From: JABWBR01 sp036741235
GTDB taxonomy: Bacteria; Bacteroidota; Bacteroidia; Chitinophagales; Saprospiraceae
DNA: 12,239 nt
Assembly (NCBI GenBank): GCA_036741235.1
Contig: DAINSQ010000137.1
Coordinates: 1 to 12,239 of the forward strand
Direction of reading: 5' to 3'
Under the pieces are notes generated by a model. The model saw only the letters and a program-made list of their open reading frames with translations, made no database searches and had not been told where the DNA came from. Of this stretch, positions 1-7,107 are shown in pieces. Each line of letters begins with the position of its first letter. The stretch's first letter is position 1. Position numbers and translations under genes: made by a program.

Positions 1-70
1 CCCTTTCATAACCCCTCATAACCTTTCATAACCCCTCATAACCTTTCATCCCCCTTCATAACCCCTCAAA
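1..70. repeat. Decamer/20-bp tandem repeat at the 3' end of cruF
   Basis: The first 70 bases are seven imperfect decamers of the form (A/C)CC(C/T)(C/T)TCATA. Two variants, ACCTTTCATA and ACCCCTCATA, alternate and give a higher-order period of 20 bases. Copies 1-20 and 21-40 differ at one position and copy 41-60 at three. The array runs through the stop codon of the minus-strand gene at 46-48, so its last seven sense codons and its stop lie in repeat DNA. The left end is cut by the window edge, so the full length is unknown. No function is evident. Confidence 0.85.
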
Positions 71-717
71 AACCACAGGCTCAAAAAAAACGCCCATTGC
101 AGCATAAACAACGCAACTGCGACTTTGTTGCGTATGTCGCCCTGGGTTTTCATAAAAAGCAATTGCAGGGGGAAAGCCACGGCAAACCAGCCGATATAGT
201 TTTGCAGTGGGGGATATCCGTCGACCCATTGCCAGAAATGGTAGTGAATGGCGACCGGCTCAATAACCACATCCAGCATCACCATAGCCGCTGCGGCAAT
301 AGCTGCTTTGGCTACCCAATGCCGGTTGGGGGCCAGGTGGTTGACCAATACGCCGGCGGAGTAGGTGAGTAAAATCCAGTTGACGCCGATCATAGGGGGC
401 GTATCCCAGAGTTTGGGGCCTAGCACTTGCTCGTAATAGTAGTTGCCGAAAAGCATGCCGGTTTTTACGCCGAATAATTCGGCGAAATAGCCGGTGAGGA
501 AACTGATAACCAGTAATCGCCAGGTAGCGCCGCTCCAGTGTGGGTGGCGCCACAAAACAAGCGCCAGCGACAGCAGGAGGTTCAGGGGGGTGAGCAACAG
601 GAAGTCGGGGTGCAAGGGCACAGTAGCGCCGACAATACCTACCAGGTAGAAAATGACCAGTATGGCGATACTGTGCTTTTTTGCCAGTAGCGCAATGGGA
701 TGTGAAGCTTTAATCAT
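46..717 (-). CDS. cruF: CruF-like carotenoid 1',2'-hydratase (integral membrane)
   Basis: This 223-residue membrane protein belongs to the Caroten_synth (DUF422) family. Members such as CruF add water across the 1',2' double bond of a linear carotenoid end (gamma-carotene or lycopene type), giving a 1'-hydroxyl. Visible family marks are the acidic/aromatic block at residues 74-115 (TGYFAELFGVKTG, then FGNYYYEQVLG, then IGVNW) and the segment LDVVIEPVA at 148-156. About seven hydrophobic segments are seen, near 16-36, 40-56, 66-80, 109-128, 135-156, 172-190 and 199-217. The ATG at 717 overlaps the stop of the desaturase gene by eight bases (ATGATTAA), which implies one transcript and coupled translation. 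The C-terminal tail RGYEGG is encoded inside a tandem repeat. The family call is firm. The exact hydratase role is inferred from the CrtD-like neighbour. Confidence 0.8.
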   Translation of the reverse strand: MIKASHPIALLAKKHSIAILVIFYLVGIVGATVPLHPDFLLLTPLNLLLSLALVLWRHPHWSGATWRLLVISFLTGYFAELFGVKTGMLFGNYYYEQVLGPKLWDTPPMIGVNWILLTYSAGVLVNHLAPNRHWVAKAAIAAAAMVMLDVVIEPVAIHYHFWQWVDGYPPLQNYIGWFAVAFPLQLLFMKTQGDIRNKVAVALFMLQWAFFLSLWFLRGYEGG

Positions 718-2170
718 GGTCCATAACTTGATCTACAATCCTGGCCGACAGCAGGCAAAGGGGGATACCTCCGCCCGGGTGTGCGCTGCCGCCGCAGAAA
801 TACAAGTGGCGGATGCTATTGCTGAAATTGGGATGGCGCAGGAAAGCGGCCATACGGTTGTTGGAACTGGTGCCGTAGAGTGCGCCGAGGTGCGACCAGG
901 TTTTGCGTTCGATGCCGCGGGGGTCCAGTGTTTCTTCGCAGGCGATGAGGGGCCTGATTGCTACGCCGAGTATACGGCTGATTTTATCGAGTACTTGTTC
1001 GCGGGCTTTGGCCTTGAGCGCCTCCCAGTCCTGGCCGCTATCATAGGGCACATTGATCATGGTAAACCAGTTCTCGCAGCCTTCGGGGGCGTCTTCGGGG
1101 CAATATTTCGAGGTAATATTGATATAAACGGTGGGGTCGTCGTATAGCCGGCCTGCTGCCAGGTGGTCAAATTCGGCGCGGTAATTATCGCTGAAGAGGA
1201 TATTGTGGAGGTCGAGCTCGGGAAAAGACCGGCGTATACCCCAGTAGAATATGAGCGCCGAGGTTGATTTTTCTTGTTTGAGCGTGCGTTCGGGGTGCGG
1301 TTGTTGGGGCAGCAATTTTTTGTAAGTATAGAACACATCCATATTGCTGATCACGCGGTCGAAGCGGCGGGGTTGGCCGGCCGCGATAATACCTGTTGCC
1401 GTTCCGTTTTCGACGGTTATTTCTGCTACCGGCGTATTAAAATGAAATTGGACGCCTTTGCGCAGCGCCAATTCATAGATGCTCTGCGTAATGGCGTACA
1501 TGCCTTTGCGGGGCATAAAAGCGCCGATACCGTGTTCAAAATGGGGTATCATGCTGAGCAGTCCGGGCGCCTTATAGGGGTTTGAGCCGTTGTAAGTGGC
1601 AAAACGGTTGAAAAGCTGAACGAGTTTGGGGTGCCGGGCGCTTTGTTCGTGAACCTTGTTCATTGTTGTAAACAGGTCGAGGCCGGGAATTTGGAGCATG
1701 GCCTTGAGTACCTTCCATTGCAGCCAGGTGCTGATTTTGTGCAGCGATTGTTCGAGGAAGATGCGTCCGGTGATTTCGTATTTTTTTTTGCCGTCATGCA
1801 GCAGCTTGAGTATTGCGCTTTGGGGGACGTTGAAGGCGTCGGCGGCGGCCTGTGCGAACAGCCGGGCATCGGCGTGGGCATGCAGGCGGGCGCCGTCTTC
1901 CCAGAAATAGTGGCAGACGGTGGGAAGTTTTACGTATTCGAAGTGTGCGCGGCTATCTTCGCCGGCCAACTCAAATAATTGGTCTACGTAATGCGGCATG
2001 GTGAATAGCGAGGGGCCTGCATCAAACCGATAACCGTCAATGGTAAATTCGGAAAGCTTGCCGCCCGGGTAGTCATTGGCTTCGAAGACTTCGACCTCGT
2101 ACCCCCGGCAAGCCATTCTGACTGCACTGGCGAGCCCGGCTATACCCGCTCCTATGATGGCGATTTTCAT
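710..2170 (-). CDS. crtD: CrtD-like 1'-hydroxycarotenoid 3',4'-desaturase (CrtI family)
   Basis: This 486-residue FAD-dependent desaturase belongs to the CrtI/phytoene desaturase family and is of usual length. The N-terminal dinucleotide-binding fold shows GxGxxG at G7, G9 and G12, with the ribose-binding acid E30 at the end of the second strand. The C-terminal family signature CGGSAHPGGGIPLC spans residues 459-472. The early motif PGGKLSEF...FDAGPSLFTMP (35-59) resembles Bacteroidota CrtD enzymes as I recall them. Phytoene desaturases of this phylum tend to carry GGRA and FDMGPSWYWMP there instead. The adjacent cruF supports this: CruF makes the 1'-hydroxyl and CrtD then desaturates C3'-C4' on the way to myxol or saproxanthin. 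Activity on phytoene or another carotenoid remains possible. The ATG at 2170 follows an A-rich stretch without Shine-Dalgarno. No clear promoter box is visible in the 162-base upstream gap. Confidence 0.75.
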   Translation of the reverse strand: MKIAIIGAGIAGLASAVRMACRGYEVEVFEANDYPGGKLSEFTIDGYRFDAGPSLFTMPHYVDQLFELAGEDSRAHFEYVKLPTVCHYFWEDGARLHAHADARLFAQAAADAFNVPQSAILKLLHDGKKKYEITGRIFLEQSLHKISTWLQWKVLKAMLQIPGLDLFTTMNKVHEQSARHPKLVQLFNRFATYNGSNPYKAPGLLSMIPHFEHGIGAFMPRKGMYAITQSIYELALRKGVQFHFNTPVAEITVENGTATGIIAAGQPRRFDRVISNMDVFYTYKKLLPQQPHPERTLKQEKSTSALIFYWGIRRSFPELDLHNILFSDNYRAEFDHLAAGRLYDDPTVYINITSKYCPEDAPEGCENWFTMINVPYDSGQDWEALKAKAREQVLDKISRILGVAIRPLIACEETLDPRGIERKTWSHLGALYGTSSNNRMAAFLRHPNFSNSIRHLYFCGGSAHPGGGIPLCLLSARIVDQVMDHD

Positions 2171-2220
2171 TTTGTCTTGCTATAATTACGCCAATACAAC
2201 AGCGGGGAAGGGATATTGTT

Positions 2221-2308
2221 GAGAGGGTGAGAGGGTGGGAGGGGGTGAGGGGGGGAGGGGGGGAGGGGGCGATCTTTGCTTCCCTCCCTCTCACCCTCTC
2301 ACCCTCCC
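2221..2308. repeat. G-rich/C-rich imperfect inverted repeat between the kinase and crtD
   Basis: The gap 2171-2332 between the kinase stop and the crtD start is dominated by low-complexity DNA. The plus strand is almost pure G/A with some T from 2221 to 2269, in many runs of three to seven G. It is then C/T-rich with some A from 2279 to 2314. Arm 2221-2243 matches the reverse complement of 2286-2308 at 21 of 23 positions, so a long hairpin with a loop of about 42 bases can form. Each arm also has enough G runs on one strand for a G-quadruplex. It might limit readthrough from the kinase gene into crtD, but no T tract follows and it is not a textbook terminator. Confidence 0.7.
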
Positions 2309-2332
2309 TCCCTCAAACTCAGCCGGCCTCGG

Positions 2333-5218
2333 CTACTCAGTATGTTCCTTCGCTTCATTCAGCACAGGCAATTCCACAAAAAAAGTAGTTCCTTCATTAG
2401 TTTTGGTGTAGAAATAGAGGTTGCCGCCGGCGGCCTCAACAATACTTTTAGACATAGCCAGGCCGAGGCCGGTACCGGAGGATTTGGTTGTAAAATTGGG
2501 ATAAAACACCTTTTCGCGCACATTTTCCGGGATGCCGTCGCCATTATCGGCAACTGCAATAACTGCAAGATCATCGCGTTGGCAGAGGGAGATATCGATG
2601 CGGCCCTTTCGGTTGTCGGGAATAGCCTGGATAGCATTTTTGACCAGGTTATTCAATACGCGCAGCAGTTGATTGCGGTCGGCAAAAACCAAAACGGGGT
2701 TGTCGGGAATTTGGCAGTTGATAGCTACATCTTGCTCTTCCCGGCTTTTGTCAAACAGATCGCCGACAGCTTGAACGATTTGGTTGAGATTACATTTGTC
2801 AATTTCGGGGCGGGGCATTTGTGCAAAGTGAGAAAATTCATTGGCGATTCGGGTCAGGTTGTCGATTTGTTCTATCATCGTTTGCGCAGTACGGGTTATC
2901 AGTTGGGGGGCTTCTTCCGGGCGGGATTTTACGGCGTGTTGCAGGTATTGAACGCCCAATTTCATAGGGGTGAGCGGGTTTTTAATTTCATGGGCTACTT
3001 GTTTAGCCATTTCGCGCCAGGCGCCTTCGCGTTCCGTGTGTTTGAGTTGCCGGGCGCTGTCTTCCAGTTTGGCGATCATATTATTGTATTGACTAATCAA
3101 TTCGCCGATTTCGTCATTGGTATGCCACTGGAGCGGTTCATTTTTGTCGAGTTCGACCCGGCTGAGTTGCTTTCCGATTTGTTCAATAGGGTTGGTGATT
3201 GATTTAGACATAGCGATGGCAACAGCGCCGGAGGCTAATAACAGGAAAATATAGAGAGTAAGAAAGGCCTCGAGCAGGGGTAAAAACTGCACATTGAGTT
3301 GCCGGGCAGCCGTCGCATCCTTTAAACCTATGAAAAACAGGGTTTTGTCGCTTTTATTCGTAATAGGAATATAGATATCGCGAGGGGAAGCCGGCAGGGA
3401 TGTTGTTGATGTGGAATGAGCGGCCGGCCATTCGGGGGGCATTACAGGAAAAAGTTCGGCAGACTGTATGCCTGGGGCTGTCGCTTTTTGTTGTAAGATA
3501 CCCTGGGCGGAGTACAATCCCAGGGTGGTATTATATGCGGCGGCTAATGAAGTAAGTTGCCGCTCAACGGCTTCCGGGGGCAGTTGTTTTACGGTTGTAG
3601 TCAGGTAGTTGATTTTATCCTTTATGCGCAATTGATCGAGCTGCGAGGTAGCATCTTTGAAATAGGCGCCGGTAGCCCAACCCATAAATCCGAAACCACT
3701 GAGGGTATAGATTAGAAAATATTGTTGAAGTTTATGTCGAAGCGATGGTTTAAAACCGTTGAAGAAAGCGGGAATAGCTTTGATGTAGTGATTGATGGAA
3801 AAGAGGAGGATAGCCAATACGACGAGCAGGGAGAAGCACAGCGAAAAAAACGCCATTATTCTGGGAAGCTGGGGATTGCCCTGTTGGTCGAAGTACAACG
3901 GCAAAATATGTTGCGCAAAGATGGCGCAAAAGGCAGCAATGATGGTCACCCATACCATCAGCCAAATGAGCCCGGGCGCCTCCTGCTCGGCGTATAAGTC
4001 AAAAAACACCAAAAACAAAAAGAAACCCAAGGCCAGTTCCATCGCGGATAAATGCAGCGCGCCGGCGGGCAATACCAGGGCGGCGCCGGCAGCCGCGAAC
4101 GCCGCAGCGCCCAGGCGAAGCGGCAAAGCGTCTATTACTTTGATCAGCCGCGTTTGAAAATGGTGAACAGTTATAAAGGTAGTGACGGCCATCAAGAGCC
4201 CGGTATAGAGAATGACAACACCTATTGCCGGAATTTGGAAAATAGTGTCTGCCTGAAGATAGTGTCCTGCACCTTTAAGTAATCTGCCCCAACTGTATAA
4301 AAAACTCCAAACTATGCCAATGCATAAAAATTGGGTTAACAGCAGCCTTAATGACCAATGCAACGGTATGGTTTTAACAAAATTGTTGCGATGAAAGCGG
4401 AGTAAGGCGCTTATCCACAACAATAATAAGGCGGCGATCAGGTGTTGTGCCGCTGACGACAGCATTGGTAGCGAGCCGGGCAGCGGTTGAAAGATTTTCC
4501 ATGCGGTAAATCCTGCTCGCTGCGCAAATTGTTCCCAGAGGATATAAATACCTGGCGCGGTGAGCCCCAACAGGATAGCCTTCATCAGCGGCTGTTGTTG
4601 CATGCCCGGCGATTGGGCCCAGCGGGTGGTGTTGATTATCGCGGCAACCGACAGGATGACCATTAGCGCAACAATGGCTATTCGGGTTTTGGAAGGCAGC
4701 CATTCATCGGGGATTTGAATATAGCAAAGGCGATTGCCGTTTACAGAGGAAAGCTCCCAGGGTTGCGGCGTCGAGCTCAATTGCCAACCCGAACGTATAG
4801 GCAGATAATGACCGGAGACCGGCAAAGTAACGATAAGTTGATAACCGGCCGGCGAGCCGGCCCGCCAGCGGGCATACCAACCCTCCGCCAATGAATCGAC
4901 CAGCAGGGGAAGCGTATCGGGAAGAGCGATATGGCTTCCGGGAAAAAACATATCGGCGCGCGACCAGGCAACCAGGCTGTCGCCTTTATACAGCCATTGT
5001 GAAAATGGAAGGTCTTCAGGCGCCGGTACCAATAAATCCGGGGTAGTAGATAATTCCCAATTGCGTAGCTGTGGTTGAATTTGTTGCTCTATTTCATTAA
5101 AGGCTTTTTGGAGGCGCTGCCAGGCCGCCTTTTCAGGCGACAACATACCCGTGCCGGCATACAAAGCAGCCGTTAAAGCGATAATGAGCAGAGAAACTGT
5201 TTTGAAATGCGTGCGCAC
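2333..5218 (-). CDS. NtrY-like multi-spanning sensor histidine kinase
   Basis: This 961-residue membrane sensor kinase autophosphorylates and should pass phosphate to an unseen response regulator. A first membrane segment (7-24) is followed by an extracytoplasmic domain (25-177). About ten more segments lie near 178-198, 210-230, 253-274, 287-310, 327-350, 367-387, 391-408, 416-437, 452-475 and 499-517. A second outside domain (518-644) and a last segment (645-670) precede a HAMP linker (about 671-722). The kinase core is complete: H-box VAHEIKNPLTP with phospho-acceptor H743, N-box NLVKNA with N861, G1 box DNGDGIP (891-897), F-box F905/F909 and G2 box SGTGLGL (914-920). The H-box wording is typical of NtrY-type kinases, but no PAS domain sits between HAMP and the H-box. 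The start is GTG; the next in-frame codon upstream that matters is a stop, and no ATG or TTG lies between. No clear promoter is seen upstream. The signal sensed is unknown. Confidence 0.9.
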   Translation of the reverse strand: MRTHFKTVSLLIIALTAALYAGTGMLSPEKAAWQRLQKAFNEIEQQIQPQLRNWELSTTPDLLVPAPEDLPFSQWLYKGDSLVAWSRADMFFPGSHIALPDTLPLLVDSLAEGWYARWRAGSPAGYQLIVTLPVSGHYLPIRSGWQLSSTPQPWELSSVNGNRLCYIQIPDEWLPSKTRIAIVALMVILSVAAIINTTRWAQSPGMQQQPLMKAILLGLTAPGIYILWEQFAQRAGFTAWKIFQPLPGSLPMLSSAAQHLIAALLLLWISALLRFHRNNFVKTIPLHWSLRLLLTQFLCIGIVWSFLYSWGRLLKGAGHYLQADTIFQIPAIGVVILYTGLLMAVTTFITVHHFQTRLIKVIDALPLRLGAAAFAAAGAALVLPAGALHLSAMELALGFFLFLVFFDLYAEQEAPGLIWLMVWVTIIAAFCAIFAQHILPLYFDQQGNPQLPRIMAFFSLCFSLLVVLAILLFSINHYIKAIPAFFNGFKPSLRHKLQQYFLIYTLSGFGFMGWATGAYFKDATSQLDQLRIKDKINYLTTTVKQLPPEAVERQLTSLAAAYNTTLGLYSAQGILQQKATAPGIQSAELFPVMPPEWPAAHSTSTTSLPASPRDIYIPITNKSDKTLFFIGLKDATAARQLNVQFLPLLEAFLTLYIFLLLASGAVAIAMSKSITNPIEQIGKQLSRVELDKNEPLQWHTNDEIGELISQYNNMIAKLEDSARQLKHTEREGAWREMAKQVAHEIKNPLTPMKLGVQYLQHAVKSRPEEAPQLITRTAQTMIEQIDNLTRIANEFSHFAQMPRPEIDKCNLNQIVQAVGDLFDKSREEQDVAINCQIPDNPVLVFADRNQLLRVLNNLVKNAIQAIPDNRKGRIDISLCQRDDLAVIAVADNGDGIPENVREKVFYPNFTTKSSGTGLGLAMSKSIVEAAGGNLYFYTKTNEGTTFFVELPVLNEAKEHTE

Positions 5219-5330
5219 TGATACAGGGGGTGAAAGTGAAAAAAGCTCCTTTTTGCTTCCTTATACGGAGCCGGATAAAAAAGGTTAGCCTTACCGCAAA
5301 AAATTACGAGCGCGACAAGCTAAAATACCC

Positions 5331-5338
5331 TACATTTG
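5331..5338 (+). promoter_or_regulatory. Bacteroidota -7 promoter box for rnpB
   Basis: TACATTTG matches the Bacteroidota sigma-A -7 consensus TAnnTTTG exactly. It ends five bases before the first base of the P1 helix of RNase P RNA, the spacing expected for a transcript that starts at the mature 5' end. No good -33 TTG is visible at the usual distance. Confidence 0.75.
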
Positions 5339-5343
5339 GGCTT

Positions 5344-5757
5344 ATTGTAAGCTGCTCTATCGCGGTTTCGCTCCCCGCGAGGGAGCGGAAATGAGGAAAG
5401 TCCGGACAACGTAGAGCGCCACGCCATCTAACGGATGGGCTTTTGCCGAAAGGCGGGAGACGGAAAGTGTCACAGAAAGCTACACCGCCGATGTCGCAGT
5501 TGCGGCAGGTAAGGGTGAAAACGTGCGGTAAGAGCGCACGCCGGAATGGGGCAACGCATTCCGGGGATAAACCCCGTGGGTTGAAATGCCATGTACACCT
5601 CGATGAATGCTCCGGCGTTCGACGGGTTGCTCGCCTGTTTTTCTCAGGAAAGTCGGGGGGGGTAGGCAGATACACCCCGTTGGCGACAGCGGGGGTAGAT
5701 AAATGATAGAGGAACTGCGCAAGCAGGGGACAGAATCCGGCTTACAGGCTTACAATA
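5344..5757 (+). ncRNA. rnpB: RNase P RNA (bacterial type A)
   Basis: This is the catalytic RNA that trims 5' leaders from precursor tRNAs, working with the RnpA protein. The conserved 5' element GAGGAAAGTCCGGAC is at 5393-5407. The J11/12 region GCGGTAAGAGCGCAC is at 5525-5539. The L15-like GGTAGGC that pairs with the tRNA CCA end is near 5661-5667, and the conserved 3' element ACAGAATCCGGCTTA is at 5730-5744. The ends were set by the P1 helix: ATTGTAAGC (5344-5352) pairs perfectly with GCTTACAAT (5748-5756). The length of about 413 bases is normal. A promoter box lies just upstream and a terminator hairpin just downstream, so it is an independent unit. It is divergent from the kinase gene and convergent with porV. 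The block GGCTTACA occurs twice in tandem at the 3' end (5739-5754). Confidence 0.95.
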
Positions 5758-5758
5758 T

Positions 5759-5799
5759 TCAGGGCTGCCTCCGCAATGGAAGCAGCCCTGATTATTTTG
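5759..5799 (+). terminator. Rho-independent-type terminator after rnpB
   Basis: TCAGGGCTGC (5759-5768) pairs perfectly with GCAGCCCTGA (5782-5791) around a 13-base loop, and TTATTTTG follows. The hairpin starts two bases after rnpB. It lies 25 bases past the stop of the convergent porV gene, so it may also stop porV transcripts, although the minus-strand side has no T tract. Confidence 0.85.
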
Positions 5800-5815
5800 A
5801 GATTAAGACAAGCGC

Positions 5816-7027
5816 TTAGTTATCGCCGTCAAAAGCGCTGAAGTCAAAGAGCAGCGAGAAGCGCAGCGTATTGTCAAGCGGGTTGCGCTGGTTGGTCGTC
5901 GGGATGAGGTAGGAGAAATTGAGGCCGAAGATATTGTAGCGCAGCCCCAGACCTACCGTGAAGTATTTGCGATTACCCTTTTGAGAGTTTTCGTTGAAAT
6001 ACCCGGCGCGTACGGCGAATTGCTGGTCATACCAGTATTCGGCGCCTACGGAATACATCAACTCGCGCAGTTCTTCACCGGCGCCTTCGGGCGCATCGCC
6101 GAACGAAGAAAAGATACCTTTGATGGAAGAGTAATCTTTGTAGTCGGAGCGCCCGTCGCCGTCAGTATCGCAATCGGGGCCCTGGCAGGGTGTGGGCACC
6201 ATCAGCTTGTTGATATCAGCGGCGAAGGTCAGGGTGTTGTAATCGTCGAGTTGGATATCCCAGGCGGCGCCCAGGCCGAGGTTGGCGGGCAGAAAGTCGC
6301 GGTCGATAGAACGGGTGTAGGTGATTTTAGAGCCGATGTTGGTAAAAGCCAGGCCTATGGTGAGGTCTGATTCTTTTTGGTTGAGATCTATCGGCGTACG
6401 ATAGGTGAAAGAGATATCGGCGGCGCCGGCTATGCCGGGTTCGATCGTTTCTCCTTCAACCTGCTGGCCTGCTGCCAGGTTGCTGTAGATAAACTTACCG
6501 CTAACCGAGGCGGAGAGTTTATCGGCGAGTTTACGGGCGTAGGCTACGCTGAATTCAAATTCATTGGGGCGACCGGTATTGAGCGGTTCGCCGTTGACAT
6601 CGGTAAACTGGATGCTGCCGAGCGAGAAATAGCGCAATCCGAATCCGAGCGTTTCCAGGTCGTTGAGTTTGTAAAAGCCGGTGAGATAGGCCAGATACAC
6701 ATCATTAAGCCCCAACGAGCGCAGCCAGGGGGTATAAGTGGCCGAGATGCTGAGTTTTTTCTCGGCGAAAGCCAGTTTGGAGGGATTGAAATGCATGGCG
6801 TTGGGATCGGGGCTCAACCCGATACCTACATCGCCCATTGCGCCGGAGCGCGCGTCGGCTACAATGCGCAAAAAGGGCACTGCGGTAACAACGACGTTAA
6901 TACAGGGGGTACCGTCGAGATTGTAGTACTTGCCATCCTCGCCCTTAAAGCATTGGGCCTGGGCGTCGTTAACCGAGAGGGTTGCGATGAGGGCAACAGC
7001 GAAAAGCTGGAGTAAGAGATTTTTCAT
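5816..7027 (-). CDS. porV: T9SS outer-membrane shuttle protein PorV (LptO)
   Basis: PorV is a FadL-like outer-membrane beta-barrel that binds proteins leaving the SprA translocon and hands them to the PorU sortase complex. At 403 residues it has the usual length. A signal peptide covers about residues 1-24 (cut after AQA). The family-typical stretch follows: PFLRIVADARSGAMGDVG (51-68), SPDPNAMHFNPSKLAFA (72-88) and YTPWLR (98-103). Alternating strands continue to a final LRFSLLFDFSAF. Two cysteine pairs are notable, C26/C42 at the mature N-terminus and C281/C286 in a loop. The second pair is followed by DTDGDGRSD (287-295), which resembles thrombospondin type 3 calcium sites. The gene lies 80 bases after porU on the same strand and has its own promoter box in that gap. 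Identification is firm by sequence and by neighbour. Confidence 0.94.
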   Translation of the reverse strand: MKNLLLQLFAVALIATLSVNDAQAQCFKGEDGKYYNLDGTPCINVVVTAVPFLRIVADARSGAMGDVGIGLSPDPNAMHFNPSKLAFAEKKLSISATYTPWLRSLGLNDVYLAYLTGFYKLNDLETLGFGLRYFSLGSIQFTDVNGEPLNTGRPNEFEFSVAYARKLADKLSASVSGKFIYSNLAAGQQVEGETIEPGIAGAADISFTYRTPIDLNQKESDLTIGLAFTNIGSKITYTRSIDRDFLPANLGLGAAWDIQLDDYNTLTFAADINKLMVPTPCQGPDCDTDGDGRSDYKDYSSIKGIFSSFGDAPEGAGEELRELMYSVGAEYWYDQQFAVRAGYFNENSQKGNRKYFTVGLGLRYNIFGLNFSYLIPTTNQRNPLDNTLRFSLLFDFSAFDGDN

Positions 7028-7057
7028 GAGAATCCGTTACGTTTCTTTAATTGTTCG

Positions 7058-7065
7058 CAAATATA
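7058..7065 (-). promoter_or_regulatory. Bacteroidota -7 promoter box for porV
   Basis: Read on the minus strand this is TATATTTG, an exact match to TAnnTTTG, in the 80-base gap between porU and porV. It would give a leader of about 25 bases. No convincing -33 TTG is seen. The box suggests that porV can be transcribed apart from porU. Confidence 0.65.
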
Positions 7066-7107
7066 GGCGTAAATGTTTCATAATGACTATACGAAAATTT
7101 TGTCTTC

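Noticed and set aside
1..70. Edge repeat as a CRISPR array
   Set aside because: Units are 10-20 bases with no spacers. It is a simple tandem repeat, as is the heptamer array at the right end.
2271..2278. GATCTTTG as a promoter on the plus strand
   Set aside because: The first consensus base is wrong and it would only read antisense into the kinase gene. It is the spacer of the inverted repeat.
2276..3202. Open frame of 308 codons on the plus strand opposite the kinase 3' end
   Set aside because: It starts in the C/T-rich repeat, has no recognisable domain and lies wholly across from a complete kinase core. It is a shadow frame.
2333..5218. Kinase as PorY, the T9SS-regulating partner of PorX
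   Set aside because: The neighbourhood is suggestive, but the NtrY-type H-box and very large polytopic sensor do not match the much shorter PorY, and no PorX is present.
5246..5274. GCTCC / GGAGC pairing as a terminator in the kinase-rnpB gap
   Set aside because: It has only five base pairs around a loop of about 17 bases, and no gene ends there, since the flanking genes diverge.
5304..5722. Open frames on both strands at 5304-5722
   Set aside because: They overlap the RNase P RNA, whose conserved core and P1 pairing explain this region.
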